Shown here: positions 1 to 8,246 of the stretch, piece by piece
Position numbering within the stretch: the stretch's first letter is position 1
How the letters are laid out: each line of letters starts with the position of its first letter
Made by a program: the position numbers and the translations under genes
Notes under the pieces: model-generated
What the model was told of the DNA's origin: nothing
Seen by the model: the letters and a program-made list of their open reading frames with translations, nothing else
Database searches by the model: none
DNA from: an uncultured Oscillospiraceae bacterium
GTDB lineage: Bacteria > Bacillota > Clostridia > Oscillospirales > Oscillospiraceae
Direction: 5' to 3'
NCBI GenBank assembly: GCA_910588495.1
Contig: CAJUPU010000001.1
Coordinates: forward strand, 88,651-152,650
DNA: 64,000 bases

Positions 1-1162
1 TGGCCAGGGCCGTTCCGCCGTAGCTGAAAAAGGGCAGGGAGATGCCGGTGGGGGGCAGAAAGCCCGTCACCACACCGATGTTGAAAAAGGTCTGGAAGGC
101 GGTCAGCGAGGTGATGCCCACCACCAGCAGCGTCCCGAACCGGTCCCGTGCGTGGAGGGCCAGCCAGTAGCCCCGGATGATCAGCATGGCGAACAGCGCC
201 ATGATGACGCAGGCCCCCACCATGCCCAGCTCCTCGCAGACGATGGAGAAGATGTAGTCGTTGTGCTCCTCCGGAAGGAAGGAGTACTTCTGGCGGCTGT
301 TGCCCAATCCCACCCCCAAAAGCCCCCCGGAACCGATGGAGATCCGGGACTGCCAGGGCTGATAGCCGCCCTTCTGGAGGTCGCTGAGGGGGTCCTGCCA
401 AATCTCGATGCGTTTGGTCATGTATTCCGTCTGGGTGATGATGAACCACAGGGCCCCTCCCACGATCGCTCCCCCAATGGCGAACCAGCCCAGGGACACC
501 CCGGCCGCGAACAGCACCGAGGCCGCCGCCACCACCACCAGCACCATGGCCGACATGTGGCCCTGGAGGGCGATGATGCCCAGCACCACCCCCAGCACCA
601 GTCCATAGGGGACCAGCTCCAGCAGGCCCACCCGGTCCAGCCGGGCGGCCATCCGGCCGGAGAAGGTGCGCTTGCTCCACTTTTTGGGCGGGCTGGGCTG
701 CCCCGTCCGTTTGGACAGCCCGGCGGAAAAGAACATGATGACCCCCACCTTGGCGATCTCTGAGGGCTGGAAGCGGAGGGGTCCGATCTTGACCCACCGC
801 AGCGCGCCTCCGCCCGACCGCCCAAAGTACGGGATGAACACCATCAGCATCAGCACGATGGACGCCCCCAGCACGAACACGGACATCCAGCGGAAGTGCT
901 GGTAATCGATCTTGGTGATGACATACATGGCGATGACGCCCAGCACCGCGAAGCCGAACTGCCGCTTGAAAAAGTAGAGCGGGTCCCCCTCGGTGTCGAT
1001 GCCCGCGCTGCTGTTGTACATGGCGGAGGCGTAGGAGGCGGACAGCACCATGATCAGACCGATGGCGACGAGCAGCATCACCAGGGCCAGAAAGGGCAGG
1101 TCGATGGGGCCCCGGGCCAGCTTCTGCTCGATGGTCAGGTCCCGTTTCGCTTTTCTGGCCAT
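1..1162 (-). CDS. ftsW: Peptidoglycan glycosyltransferase FtsW (SEDS family), 3' end cut by window edge
   Basis: SEDS-family polytopic membrane protein that polymerises lipid II at the division septum with a partner transpeptidase. About 387 residues are visible and the frame is open to the window edge. Family signatures include IGSGGLLGVGLGNSRQK, the region LPEEHNDYIFSIVCEELG, and the C-terminal segment TGISLPFFSYGGTAL right at the edge, so only a short tail is missing. The start is the ATG of MARKAKRDL, just after a G-rich stretch. It is the last visible gene of the dcw operon, 147 bp after mraY. RodA or SpoVE are alternative SEDS names, but the dcw position favours FtsW. Confidence 0.93.
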   Translation of the reverse strand, partial: MARKAKRDLTIEQKLARGPIDLPFLALVMLLVAIGLIMVLSASYASAMYNSSAGIDTEGDPLYFFKRQFGFAVLGVIAMYVITKIDYQHFRWMSVFVLGASIVLMLMVFIPYFGRSGGGALRWVKIGPLRFQPSEIAKVGVIMFFSAGLSKRTGQPSPPKKWSKRTFSGRMAARLDRVGLLELVPYGLVLGVVLGIIALQGHMSAMVLVVVAAASVLFAAGVSLGWFAIGGAIVGGALWFIITQTEYMTKRIEIWQDPLSDLQKGGYQPWQSRISIGSGGLLGVGLGNSRQKYSFLPEEHNDYIFSIVCEELGMVGACVIMALFAMLIIRGYWLALHARDRFGTLLVVGITSLTAFQTFFNIGVVTGFLPPTGISLPFFSYGGTALA

Positions 1163-1309
1163 GGGCCCCGCCCCCCCCTTTCCCGTTGAAGCAACGTCCG
1201 CTCAGCGCCCTTTCCGCCTGCGGCGAAAACCGGGTCCGCTCCCTTGCTTCTCCTCTCCCCGCAAAGCCATAGGACGGCTTCGGGGGGATCCAAGTTCGAT
1301 CCTTACCGC
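1163..1309 (-). other. mraY-ftsW intergenic gap (no gene seen)
   Basis: This 147-bp gap sits where many Firmicutes carry murD. I see no convincing coding sequence. It contains an imperfect hairpin at 1257-1285 (CCCCG/AAGCC arm against GGCTT/CGGGG with a two-base bulge) and no run of T, so it is not a clear terminator. Confidence 0.5.
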
Positions 1310-2299
1310 TCAGATCGCATATCGATACATCACGCCGACAAAGGCCAGCAGACAAAACGCCACCGTGATCCCCGTGAAGGTGAGCACCACCCGCACCTCG
1401 CTCCAGCCGCCCAGCTCCAGATGGTGGTGGAGGGGGGCCATGCGGAAGATGCGCTTGCCGTGGGTGAGTTTGAAGTAGCCCACCTGGAGGATGTCGCTCA
1501 TGGTCTCGGCGATGTAGATGACGCCCACCGGCACCAGCACCAGCGGCGCGTCCAGGGCAAAGGCCATGCCGCACACCGCGCCCCCCAGGAACAGGGACCC
1601 GGTGTCCCCCATGAACACCTTGGCGGGGTGGAAATTATACACCAGGAAGCCCAGCAGCCCCCCCGCCAGCGCCCCGGCGAATATGCCCACCGCCCCCTTG
1701 TCCCACCACTGGGACAAAGCGGCGAAAAACACCGACACCGCCAGCGTCACCGACCCGGCCAGGCCGTCCACCCCATCGGTGAGGTTGACCGAGTTGACGC
1801 AGCCCACGATGATGAAGGCGGCGAACACCAGGTACGCCCCCCAGGGCAGCGGCCAATACACGTTGACAAAGGGGACGTACAGGTTAGGGCTGAGGTGCCC
1901 TTGCCACCGCAGCAGGGCCAAAAAGGCGATGGCCGCCGCCAGCTGGAGCAAAAACTTCCACCCGGCGGTGAGGCCGGTGTTCTCGTGCTTGCGGATCTTG
2001 GCGTAGTCATCCACGAAGCCGATGGCCCCGCACACCAGGGCGAAGCCCAGCACGAACAGCGCTGAGAGATCCCCCGCCGCCATGTCCCGCCAGCCGAAGG
2101 CCAGCACCACGAATATGACCGCCGTGATGAACATGATGCCCCCCATGGTGGGAGTGCCCTCCTTGTTTTTGTGCCAGTTGGGACCGATCTCCTTGATGGA
2201 CTGGCCCGCGTGAAGGGCCCGCAGGGCGGGAATGAGCACCCACCCCACCGCCGCCGAGACCACGAAGGCGGTCAGCGCCGCCAGCAGTATCCGTACCAT
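1310..2299 (-). CDS. mraY: Phospho-N-acetylmuramoyl-pentapeptide-transferase MraY
   Basis: Integral membrane enzyme that transfers phospho-MurNAc-pentapeptide from UDP to undecaprenyl phosphate, making lipid I. At 329 residues it is close to family length. Seen in sequence: GTPTMGG at about 48-54, the Mg-binding FVDDYAK at 95-101, NLTDGVDGLAG at 172-182, FMGDTGSLFLGG at 229-240, and the cytoplasmic HHHLELGGWSE loop near 296-306. The ATG is preceded by GGAGGAG at good spacing. It follows the degenerate Mur-ligase-like gene by about 40 bp and precedes ftsW in the same direction. Confidence 0.98.
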   Translation of the reverse strand: MVRILLAALTAFVVSAAVGWVLIPALRALHAGQSIKEIGPNWHKNKEGTPTMGGIMFITAVIFVVLAFGWRDMAAGDLSALFVLGFALVCGAIGFVDDYAKIRKHENTGLTAGWKFLLQLAAAIAFLALLRWQGHLSPNLYVPFVNVYWPLPWGAYLVFAAFIIVGCVNSVNLTDGVDGLAGSVTLAVSVFFAALSQWWDKGAVGIFAGALAGGLLGFLVYNFHPAKVFMGDTGSLFLGGAVCGMAFALDAPLVLVPVGVIYIAETMSDILQVGYFKLTHGKRIFRMAPLHHHLELGGWSEVRVVLTFTGITVAFCLLAFVGVMYRYAI

Positions 2300-2341
2300 A
2301 ATTTTCTCCTCCGCACTCTCTTTTGTGTTTCCCGTTCTCTC

Positions 2342-2878
2342 TCAACTGCTCAACCGTTCGGCCGCTTCCGGCAGGGGGACGCCCAGGGCCAGCGCCCCCG
2401 CCAGCGCCGCCAGATGGTCGTAGAGCCTGGGGCTGTCTCCCGCGCTCACCCGGACCCGGGCCAGCTCTCCCCCGGCCAGGGCCTCGAACTCCAGCCGCTC
2501 CCCCCGGAGGCGGACGTTTTTCGCCGTCAGGTCCGCCTGGGGCCGCCCGTCGGAGTAGGCGTACACCGCCCCGGGCCGCGCCCCGGCCAGCCGCCGCCCC
2601 TCCGGGTCGTCCAGCCCCACCACCGTCACCTCCGCCCGGCGGGCCAGCGCCCAGCGGGCGGCGGCGCAGCCGCTCAGTGTGGGGTGGGCGGGGTGGTCGA
2701 AGTTCTCCACCACCACCGCCCGATACCGCCGCCCCTCGTCCCACACCGCCTGGCAGGGGGTGAGCTCCACCACCGGGCCGGGCAGGAGCGTGCGCAGCAG
2801 CTGGGCGGTGAGGGTCCCTCCCCGGCCCACCACGGCCACCGGGGCGTCCATCGTGCCCCTATCCAGCATGGTCTCCAT
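2342..2878 (-). CDS. Degenerate Mur-ligase-like protein in the murE/murF position
   Basis: Protein of 178 residues that reads like a shrunken Mur ligase central domain. Residues 15-31 resemble the ATP-binding loop region of Mur ligases but read GRGGTLT, without the GK[ST] lysine. VVVENFDHPAHPTL (56-68) resembles the TN-x(3)-DHLD-x-HGT segment and is followed by an AAARWAL helix. VVGLDDPEGRRLA (86-98) resembles the VxNxDDP segment. AYSDGRPQADLTAKNV and the final LAALAGALALGVPLPEAAERL match the end of the central domain. The N-terminal UDP-binding and C-terminal ligase domains are absent. It lies between spoVD and mraY, where murE/murF normally sit, and overlaps the spoVD end if the first ATG is used. 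Later ATGs at 2869 or 2851 are possible starts. Catalysis is unlikely; the homology is my reading of motifs, without an alignment. Confidence 0.7.
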   Translation of the reverse strand: METMLDRGTMDAPVAVVGRGGTLTAQLLRTLLPGPVVELTPCQAVWDEGRRYRAVVVENFDHPAHPTLSGCAAARWALARRAEVTVVGLDDPEGRRLAGARPGAVYAYSDGRPQADLTAKNVRLRGERLEFEALAGGELARVRVSAGDSPRLYDHLAALAGALALGVPLPEAAERLSS

Positions 2879-5273
2879 ATTCGATATCGCTCACGAATCT
2901 TACCTCCACCACCGTTCCGGGGGACACCATGACGCCCGGGTCCACCGACTGGGCGGCCATCACCGCCGTGGCGTCGGAATCCACCACGCCGGTGGCCCGC
3001 ATGAACAGTCCCAGCTCCTCCAGCCTGGTCTTGGCCGCCGTGGGGCTCAGGCCGGACAGGTCGGGGGTCTCCACCTGATCCGCCGGGGCCTCGTCCCCCA
3101 GGTACAAGATCACGTTGGACTTGCCCGGGATGGGCACGCCGGCGGCGGGCACCTGATGGGTGACGATGCTGCCCGTGCCCACGGTGCGGCACTCGAAGCC
3201 CGCGTTCTGGATGGCCCCCTTGGCCACCGTCAGCTCCCTGCCCACCACATAGGGCATGGGGGCGTCCGCCATGCTCAGCTCGTCGGCGCTGTACTGCTTC
3301 TCGATGCCCATATAGTCCAGGATGTTGGCGATCAGCGCCCCCGCCATGGGGGCGGCGATGTTACCGCCACTGATGTAGGTGCCACCGGCGGTCTGGCTGG
3401 ACCCCGCCGGGGAGCGCTTGGGGGTATCATATACCACCAGCACCAGTACCTGGGGATCGTCCGCCGGGGCAAAGCCCATGAAGGAGCACATGACGTCATT
3501 GTCATAGCCGGGTTCGTACTTCCGGTCCAACAGCTCGGAGGTGCCCGTTTTGCCGCCGATGGAGTAGCCGATCATGGAGGCGTTGTGGCCGGAGCCGCTG
3601 GCCACCACCTGCTCCAAAATGCTCCGCACCTTGTCGGCGGTGGACTCGCTGATCACCTGGCGCACCTCCACCGTCTCGTGGTAGAACACGGTGTTCCCGT
3701 CCCTGTCGCTGACGGACTGCACCACATAGGGCTGGAGCAGATGCCCGCCGTTGATCACGGCGGCGAAGGCGCAGATCATCTCCAGGGGGGTCACCTTGAA
3801 GCGCTGGCCGAAGGAGGAGGTGGCCAGCTCCTGGGACTGGGCGGCAGGGATGCTCTTGAAGTAATCCTCCGCCCAGAAGATCCCCTTCTCCTCCCCCGCC
3901 AGGTCGATGCCGGTCTTTTCGAACAGGCCGAAGTCCTTCCAGTATTTCCAGGAGGTCTCCTGGCCGATCTCCTCCGCGATGTCCATCAGGGCCACGTTGC
4001 AGGAGTTCATCACCGCTTTGGTGACATCCTGCTGCCCGTGCCCGCCCTTTTTGTGGCAGCTGATGGACTTGCCGCCCACCGTCTTGCTCCCGCCGCAGTA
4101 ATAGGTGCTGTCCAGCGAGATGACTCCCTCCTCCAGGCCGATGGCCACGGTGATGGGCTTGAACACCGACCCGGGCTCATAGGTCTCGTCCAGGGTGCGG
4201 TTGCGCATCTGCTTGTTCCAGGCGGCCTTCCACGCGGCGTTGGCCGCCTCGTCCCCCTGCTCCGCCGCCACCCGCTCCACCTCCGCATTCAGCTCATCGC
4301 TGAGGATGGCGCTCCAGTTGTTGGGGTCGAAGTCCGGAGAACTGGCCATGGCCAGCACCGCCCCGGTCTGTGGGTCGATGGCCAGGCCGAAGGCCCCCGC
4401 CTGCACGTCGTAGGTCTCGATGCCCTCCGCCAGGGTCTGCTCCAGCATGGCCTGGATCCGCTCGTCCAGGGTGAGGTCCACGTCGTAGCCGTTTTCCGCA
4501 TCGAAATACATCTCATAGCCGGAGATCATCTCCTGGCCCCAGCCGTTTTTGGAGGTGACCACCCGCCCCAGCTCGCCGGACAGGGCGTCCTCATACCGGG
4601 CCTCCACCCCCATGGCCCCCACCTTGTTCTCCCCGCTGGTCTCGTTCTGGTTCATATAGCCCAGCACGTGGGAGGCAATGGAGGAAAAGGGGTAGTACCG
4701 CTTGCTGCTGGGGGTGAGATACAAAAGCCCGGTGATCCGGTTCTCGCTGGTGAACTCCCGGACCTTTTCCGCGTCCTCCTCCTCCAGCTCCTTGTACAGC
4801 ACCTCATAGCCGGAATCGGTGCGCTCGATGGTCTTCCAGAGCCGCTCCTTGTCATAGCCCAGGGTGCCCGACACCCAGTCCACGATCAGCTCCCGCAGGT
4901 CGTACACGGCCTTCTCATAGGCGGCCTGATCCAGCTTGCCGTTCTCGTCCTTGTACTTCTCCTTGTCGATGGCGCGCACCACCCCCATGGGGGACAGGAT
5001 GAGCTTGTAGACCGTGGCGGACATGGCCATGGCCCGGCCCTCCCGGTCGTAGATGGTGCCCCGGTCGGCGGGGACGGACACGCTCTTGGTCTGCTGGTTG
5101 GCGGCCCGCTCCTGCCACTGCTCGTGTTCCACGATCTGGAGGCGGTAGAGCTGGGCCGCCAGGGGCAGGAACATCCCCACCCCCAGCGTTGCCATCAGAA
5201 AGATGGTGCGCCGGAACAGGCTCCGGTTGTTTTTGCCCTCCGAGCGGCGGGGCTTGTGGTCCAGGTCCTTCAT
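2859..5273 (-). CDS. spoVD: Penicillin-binding transpeptidase, SpoVD/FtsI type with two PASTA domains
   Basis: Class B penicillin-binding protein that cross-links peptidoglycan. The chosen start (MKDLDHKPRR) has GGACAGGAG upstream; a longer frame begins at 5339 but lacks a good ribosome site. Order: a short cytoplasmic arm, one membrane anchor (about residues 22-42), a PBP dimer domain beginning near ADRGTIYDREG, then the transpeptidase domain with active serine in EPGSVFKP (about 367), SCN (about 422) and KTGT (about 573). Two PASTA repeats follow (about 670-725 and 735-795). Its dcw position means vegetative FtsI-like or sporulation SpoVD-like roles are both possible. Confidence 0.93.
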   Translation of the reverse strand: MKDLDHKPRRSEGKNNRSLFRRTIFLMATLGVGMFLPLAAQLYRLQIVEHEQWQERAANQQTKSVSVPADRGTIYDREGRAMAMSATVYKLILSPMGVVRAIDKEKYKDENGKLDQAAYEKAVYDLRELIVDWVSGTLGYDKERLWKTIERTDSGYEVLYKELEEEDAEKVREFTSENRITGLLYLTPSSKRYYPFSSIASHVLGYMNQNETSGENKVGAMGVEARYEDALSGELGRVVTSKNGWGQEMISGYEMYFDAENGYDVDLTLDERIQAMLEQTLAEGIETYDVQAGAFGLAIDPQTGAVLAMASSPDFDPNNWSAILSDELNAEVERVAAEQGDEAANAAWKAAWNKQMRNRTLDETYEPGSVFKPITVAIGLEEGVISLDSTYYCGGSKTVGGKSISCHKKGGHGQQDVTKAVMNSCNVALMDIAEEIGQETSWKYWKDFGLFEKTGIDLAGEEKGIFWAEDYFKSIPAAQSQELATSSFGQRFKVTPLEMICAFAAVINGGHLLQPYVVQSVSDRDGNTVFYHETVEVRQVISESTADKVRSILEQVVASGSGHNASMIGYSIGGKTGTSELLDRKYEPGYDNDVMCSFMGFAPADDPQVLVLVVYDTPKRSPAGSSQTAGGTYISGGNIAAPMAGALIANILDYMGIEKQYSADELSMADAPMPYVVGRELTVAKGAIQNAGFECRTVGTGSIVTHQVPAAGVPIPGKSNVILYLGDEAPADQVETPDLSGLSPTAAKTRLEELGLFMRATGVVDSDATAVMAAQSVDPGVMVSPGTVVEVRFVSDIEYGDHAG

Positions 5274-5312
5274 GGGCTTTGCTCCTGTCCTTCCATTCAC
5301 AGAGTCGATGGG

Positions 5313-5355
5313 GCGAGGGGCGCTGGGGACCCTGTGCATCCCTCGCGCCCCTCGC
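5313..5355. repeat. 11-bp perfect inverted repeat between ftsL-like gene and spoVD
   Basis: GCGAGGGGCGC at 5313-5323 pairs with GCGCCCCTCGC at 5345-5355 across a 21-base loop. It sits in the 122-bp gap inside the dcw operon, ahead of the spoVD ribosome site, with no T run. It could set relative expression of the two genes or stabilise mRNA; neither is shown. Confidence 0.5.
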
Positions 5356-5395
5356 GTCTCTCTATAGGGTCAATGTATGTGCCAAGCCGCGCCCC

Positions 5396-5971
5396 TTATG
5401 ACACCAGCCCGGCAAAAAACCGCTCCGCCCGCTGGAGCAGACCGGACAGCCCCTCCCCCGCGCCGTCATAGTACACCACCCGGTCCCCGCCGGACAGGTC
5501 CAGGTACACCGTCTGCCCCACGCCGGGGCGGACCATGGAGCCGTCGGACAGGAACTGTTTCTCGATGGCCTCCAGGTCGAACACCAGCTCATATTTGGCC
5601 TGGAGGGTGCGCCCCTCGTCCTGGAGGTCGGACAGCTGGGCGCGCAGATCCACGATGTCGCTGTTGGCCACCGCCAGCTTGGCGCAGCTCACCACCAGCA
5701 GCCAGGCGCAGGCCAGCACCGCGAACAGCCCCACCACGGTGAAGGGGGCCACGGCGCTCTGGGTCCGTACCTGGACGTCGGGCCGTACTGCCGGGCGGCG
5801 TCGGGGCCGGGGCTGGGGACGGCGGGCAGGCTCGGGCCGCCGGACGGTGTTCCCCCGCACCAGCTCCCGGCGGGAGGACCTGCGGGCGCTCTCCTGCTCG
5901 AACTCGGGCTGGTAGGCCACGCTGCCGTTGGTGCGGTATCGCCTTGTATCCTTCCTGCGCTCAGCCGCCAT
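5396..5971 (-). CDS. FtsL-like cell division protein (septum formation initiator type)
   Basis: Protein of 191 residues with FtsL topology: a basic, Arg-rich cytoplasmic arm of about 75 residues, one hydrophobic segment (VVGLFAVLACAWLLVVSCAK), and a predicted coiled coil (DIVDLRAQLSDLQDEGRTLQ). A Gly/Tyr-rich tail ends the protein. It lies between rsmH and spoVD, the normal ftsL position, so it probably bridges the division complex and the SEDS/PBP pair. The start MAAERRKDTRR has AAAGGAGAG seven bases upstream, preferred over the longer frame beginning at 6025. FtsL sequences diverge strongly, so the call rests on position and topology. Confidence 0.8.
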   Translation of the reverse strand: MAAERRKDTRRYRTNGSVAYQPEFEQESARRSSRRELVRGNTVRRPEPARRPQPRPRRRPAVRPDVQVRTQSAVAPFTVVGLFAVLACAWLLVVSCAKLAVANSDIVDLRAQLSDLQDEGRTLQAKYELVFDLEAIEKQFLSDGSMVRPGVGQTVYLDLSGGDRVVYYDGAGEGLSGLLQRAERFFAGLVS

Positions 5972-6028
5972 AGGGCACTCTCCTTTGTGCTTGGTCCATG
6001 CCCCACCGCGGTCCCGCAGGGTCAAGGG

Positions 6029-6967
6029 TCACAACTTTTCCGCGATCCTGAGCTTTGCGCTCCTGGCCCGCGGGTTCTCTTCCAGTTCTCTGGCCGACGC
6101 CGTGATGGGCCGCTTGCCCACCAGCCTCGCCCTGGGTTTCTTCCCGCACACGCACACCGGGAAATCCGGCGGGCAGGTGCACCCTTTGGCCCACGCTGCG
6201 TAAGCCGTTTTCACCAGCCGGTCCTCCAGGGAGTGGAAGGAGATGACCGCCAGCCGCCCCCCGGCGTTCAGCGCGTCCAGCGCGCCCTCCAGCAGCCGCT
6301 CCACCTCGCCCAGCTCGTCGTTGACGGCGATGCGCACGGCCTGGAAGGACCGCTTGGCGGGGTGCTGCTTCTCCCGGCGCGCCTTGGCGGGCATGGCCTG
6401 GCGGATGAGCTCCGCCAGCTCCCCGGTGGTCTCGATGGGCGCTTGCTCCCGGCGGCGGGCGATGGCTGCGGCGATGGGGCCGGAGTACCGCTCCTCCCCG
6501 TACTGCCACAAGATCCGCCTCAGCTCCTCCTGGCTCCAGCCGTTCACCACCTCCCGGGCGGTGAGGGGGGCGGACTGGTCCATGCGCATATCCAGCGGGG
6601 CGTCCTGGAGGTAGGAGAACCCCCGGCTGCCGTCGTCCAGCTGGGGGGAGGACACCCCCAGGTCGAACAGCATCCCGTCCACCCCGTCCACCCCCAGCGA
6701 AGCGAGGATGGCGGTCAGGTCGCCGAAGTTCCCCCGCACCAGGGTCACCTTATCCATGTGGCCCGCCAGGCGGGCGGGGGCGGCGTCCAGGGCGGCCTTG
6801 TCCCGGTCGATAGCGATGAGCCGCCCGGTGGTCAGCCCCTTGACGATCTCTAAAGAGTGGCCCGCCCGCCCCAGGGTGCCGTCCACATAGATCCCATCGG
6901 GGCGGATATCCAGTCCATCCAGGCACTCCTCCAGGAGCACCGGCTTGTGGGTGTAGTCCATGCTCAT
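6029..6967 (-). CDS. rsmH: 16S rRNA (cytosine(1402)-N4)-methyltransferase RsmH (MraW)
   Basis: Methylates N4 of C1402 in the decoding centre of 16S rRNA using S-adenosylmethionine. The 312-residue product has the start region HKPVLLEECLDGL, the SAM-binding YVDGTLGRAGHS (about 27-38), FDLGVSSPQLDDGSRGFSY, and AKRSFQAVRIAVNDEL with ISFHSLEDR towards the end. The start is fixed by an ATGA overlap with the mraZ stop, implying translational coupling. A longer upstream frame would run through mraZ and is rejected. Confidence 0.97.
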   Translation of the reverse strand: MSMDYTHKPVLLEECLDGLDIRPDGIYVDGTLGRAGHSLEIVKGLTTGRLIAIDRDKAALDAAPARLAGHMDKVTLVRGNFGDLTAILASLGVDGVDGMLFDLGVSSPQLDDGSRGFSYLQDAPLDMRMDQSAPLTAREVVNGWSQEELRRILWQYGEERYSGPIAAAIARRREQAPIETTGELAELIRQAMPAKARREKQHPAKRSFQAVRIAVNDELGEVERLLEGALDALNAGGRLAVISFHSLEDRLVKTAYAAWAKGCTCPPDFPVCVCGKKPRARLVGKRPITASARELEENPRARSAKLRIAEKL

Positions 6968-7380
6968 ATGCCCAGGCCCCTCATCAGGTTGGCGATGGTC
7001 TCCGGGTTGAGCTGCTGGCGGGTCTTGGCCTTCCAGTTGTCCGCGCTCCAGATCTGAGCCCGGTCGTTGTTGCCGGTGACCACCACGTCCCGGTCGATCT
7101 TGGCGTAGTCCTTCAAATAGGAGGGGATCTGGAAGCGCCACTGCTTGTCCGCCTCACACAGCTGGGCGGAGGCGAAGAACAGGTCCATGGAGGCGGCGTC
7201 GGTAGTGGACAGCTCGGACACCCGGGCGCGCAGCCGCTCCCACGTCTCCATGGGATAGAGGGTCAGGTTCTCCTTCACCCCCACCGCCAGGTAAAAGGTG
7301 GAGCCCAGCTTGTCCCGCAGCTTGGAGGGCACGATGAGGCGGCCGGCGTTGTCGATGCTGTGCTCATAGGTGCCGGTCAT
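6964..7380 (-). CDS. mraZ: Transcriptional regulator MraZ
   Basis: First gene of the dcw operon, 138 residues. MraZ proteins form a ring of SpoVT/AbrB-type DNA-binding folds and repress their own operon. Two such repeats are seen: residues about 3-50 (EHSIDNAGRLIVPSKLRDKLG) and about 75-125 (CEADKQWRFQIPSYLKDYAKI). The start MTGTYEHS has GGAGGGAG just upstream; an in-frame ATG at 7425 falls inside the operator repeats and is rejected. The stop overlaps rsmH. Confidence 0.96.
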   Translation of the reverse strand: MTGTYEHSIDNAGRLIVPSKLRDKLGSTFYLAVGVKENLTLYPMETWERLRARVSELSTTDAASMDLFFASAQLCEADKQWRFQIPSYLKDYAKIDRDVVVTGNNDRAQIWSADNWKAKTRQQLNPETIANLMRGLGI

Positions 7381-7434
7381 CCCACTCCCTCCATTTCCCT
7401 CCTGTTTATAGCAGACTTGCTCCATTTCCCTCCA
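7381..7434 (-). promoter_or_regulatory. Candidate MraZ operator repeats
   Basis: In the mraZ leader, TGGAG recurs with a 10-bp period: TGGAG-GGAAA-TGGAG at 7434-7420, then AGGAG-GGAAA-TGGAG-GGAGT-GGG at 7403-7381. MraZ proteins are known to bind tandem TGGG-like boxes at about 10-bp spacing upstream of mraZ, so autoregulation is likely. The proximal repeats also contain the mraZ ribosome site. Confidence 0.65.
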
Positions 7435-7445
7435 CTACGCCTCTC

Positions 7446-7474
7446 AGTATACCGTAGCCACCCATAAAATGCAA
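7446..7474 (-). promoter_or_regulatory. Sigma-A promoter of the dcw operon
   Basis: On the minus strand, -35 TTGCAT (7474-7469), a 17-bp spacer, and -10 TATACT (7451-7446). Initiation would fall just upstream of the TGGAG repeats, so a bound MraZ ring could block transcription of the whole operon. Confidence 0.8.
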
Positions 7475-7600
7475 GAACTTTTTTTCGGTGAAATCGCCCA
7501 TTTTCCGCTCTTGACCGGCGGAATTCAATCGAACGCCCATTCGTTGGCAATGGGCGGACCCCGCTCCTCGCAAGGGATACGGGGCCTGGCGGAGGGCGTC

Positions 7601-7638
7601 AAAAGATCCCTGCCGCGGACCTTCGCGGCAGGGATCTT
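7601..7638 (-). terminator. Rho-independent terminator after the coiled-coil gene
   Basis: A 16-bp perfect stem, AAAGATCCCTGCCGCG against CGCGGCAGGGATCTTT, ends in TTTT on the minus strand. It closes the uvrC-rsmD-coaD-coiled-coil unit and insulates the dcw promoter downstream. Confidence 0.8.
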
Positions 7639-7673
7639 TCCTGAAATTTCCTATTTTTGCTAGAATATGTTCC

Positions 7674-8201
7674 TCACTCGTCCGCCTCGGCGTCGTACAT
7701 CCGGCCGCCTCCGGCGGGCCGCTCCCGGTCGCCGGAGCCCCCTCCTCCCATGCCGGAACGGAACTGGTTGTGCACCTGGCGCATCTCGGCATGGGCGGCG
7801 GCCAGGGCGTCCTCCGTGCGGCGCAGAAGGTCCACGCAGTACTCGTTGGTCTCCCGGCAGGTCTTTTTGGCCTCCTCGTCGGCGTGGGAGAGCACCTCCC
7901 GGGCCTTCTGGCGGGCCTGGGTCATCACCGGGGCCTCGCTCACCATCTGGTTGGCCTCGATCTCCGCCCGCTTGCGGATCTCGTCCGCCTCCCGCTTGGC
8001 GGCGGCCAGGTACTCGTTGCGGGCGTTGAGGATCTTCCGGGCCTCCGCCAGGTCCACCGGGAGCTGCTTTTTGGCGTCCTCGATGAGGTCCAGGGCCTTG
8101 TCCCGGTCGATCACGCACTTGTCGCTGCTGAACGCGGCGTTCTTCGCCTCATCGATCATGTCGAACAGCATGTCCAGCAGTTCATCCACGGCTGTCGCCA
8201 T
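7674..8201 (-). CDS. Coiled-coil protein of unknown function next to coaD
   Basis: Hydrophilic protein of 175 residues, not assigned to a family. Residues about 1-145 are rich in Ala, Glu, Lys and Arg with long heptad-like stretches (DLAEARKILNARNEYLAAAKREADEIRKR region), typical of a coiled coil. It resembles the Ala/Glu/Arg-rich stalk-type helices that often draw automatic ATP-synthase-subunit labels. The tail is a Gly-rich disordered stretch (GMGGGGSG). It has no signal peptide or membrane segment. AAAAGGAG precedes the ATG. It is the last gene of the operon, 45 bp after coaD. Confidence 0.85.
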   Translation of the reverse strand: MATAVDELLDMLFDMIDEAKNAAFSSDKCVIDRDKALDLIEDAKKQLPVDLAEARKILNARNEYLAAAKREADEIRKRAEIEANQMVSEAPVMTQARQKAREVLSHADEEAKKTCRETNEYCVDLLRRTEDALAAAHAEMRQVHNQFRSGMGGGGSGDRERPAGGGRMYDAEADE

Positions 8202-8246
8202 GGGCCGTCACTCCTTTTCAGCTATTGTATAGACCTCCCGCGCCCC

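Noticed and set aside
2679..5471. A 930-residue open frame on the plus strand opposite spoVD
   Set aside because: Antisense shadow of a GC-rich gene; composition is His/Gly/Ala/Val repeats, no ribosome site or motif, and spoVD motifs on the other strand are complete.
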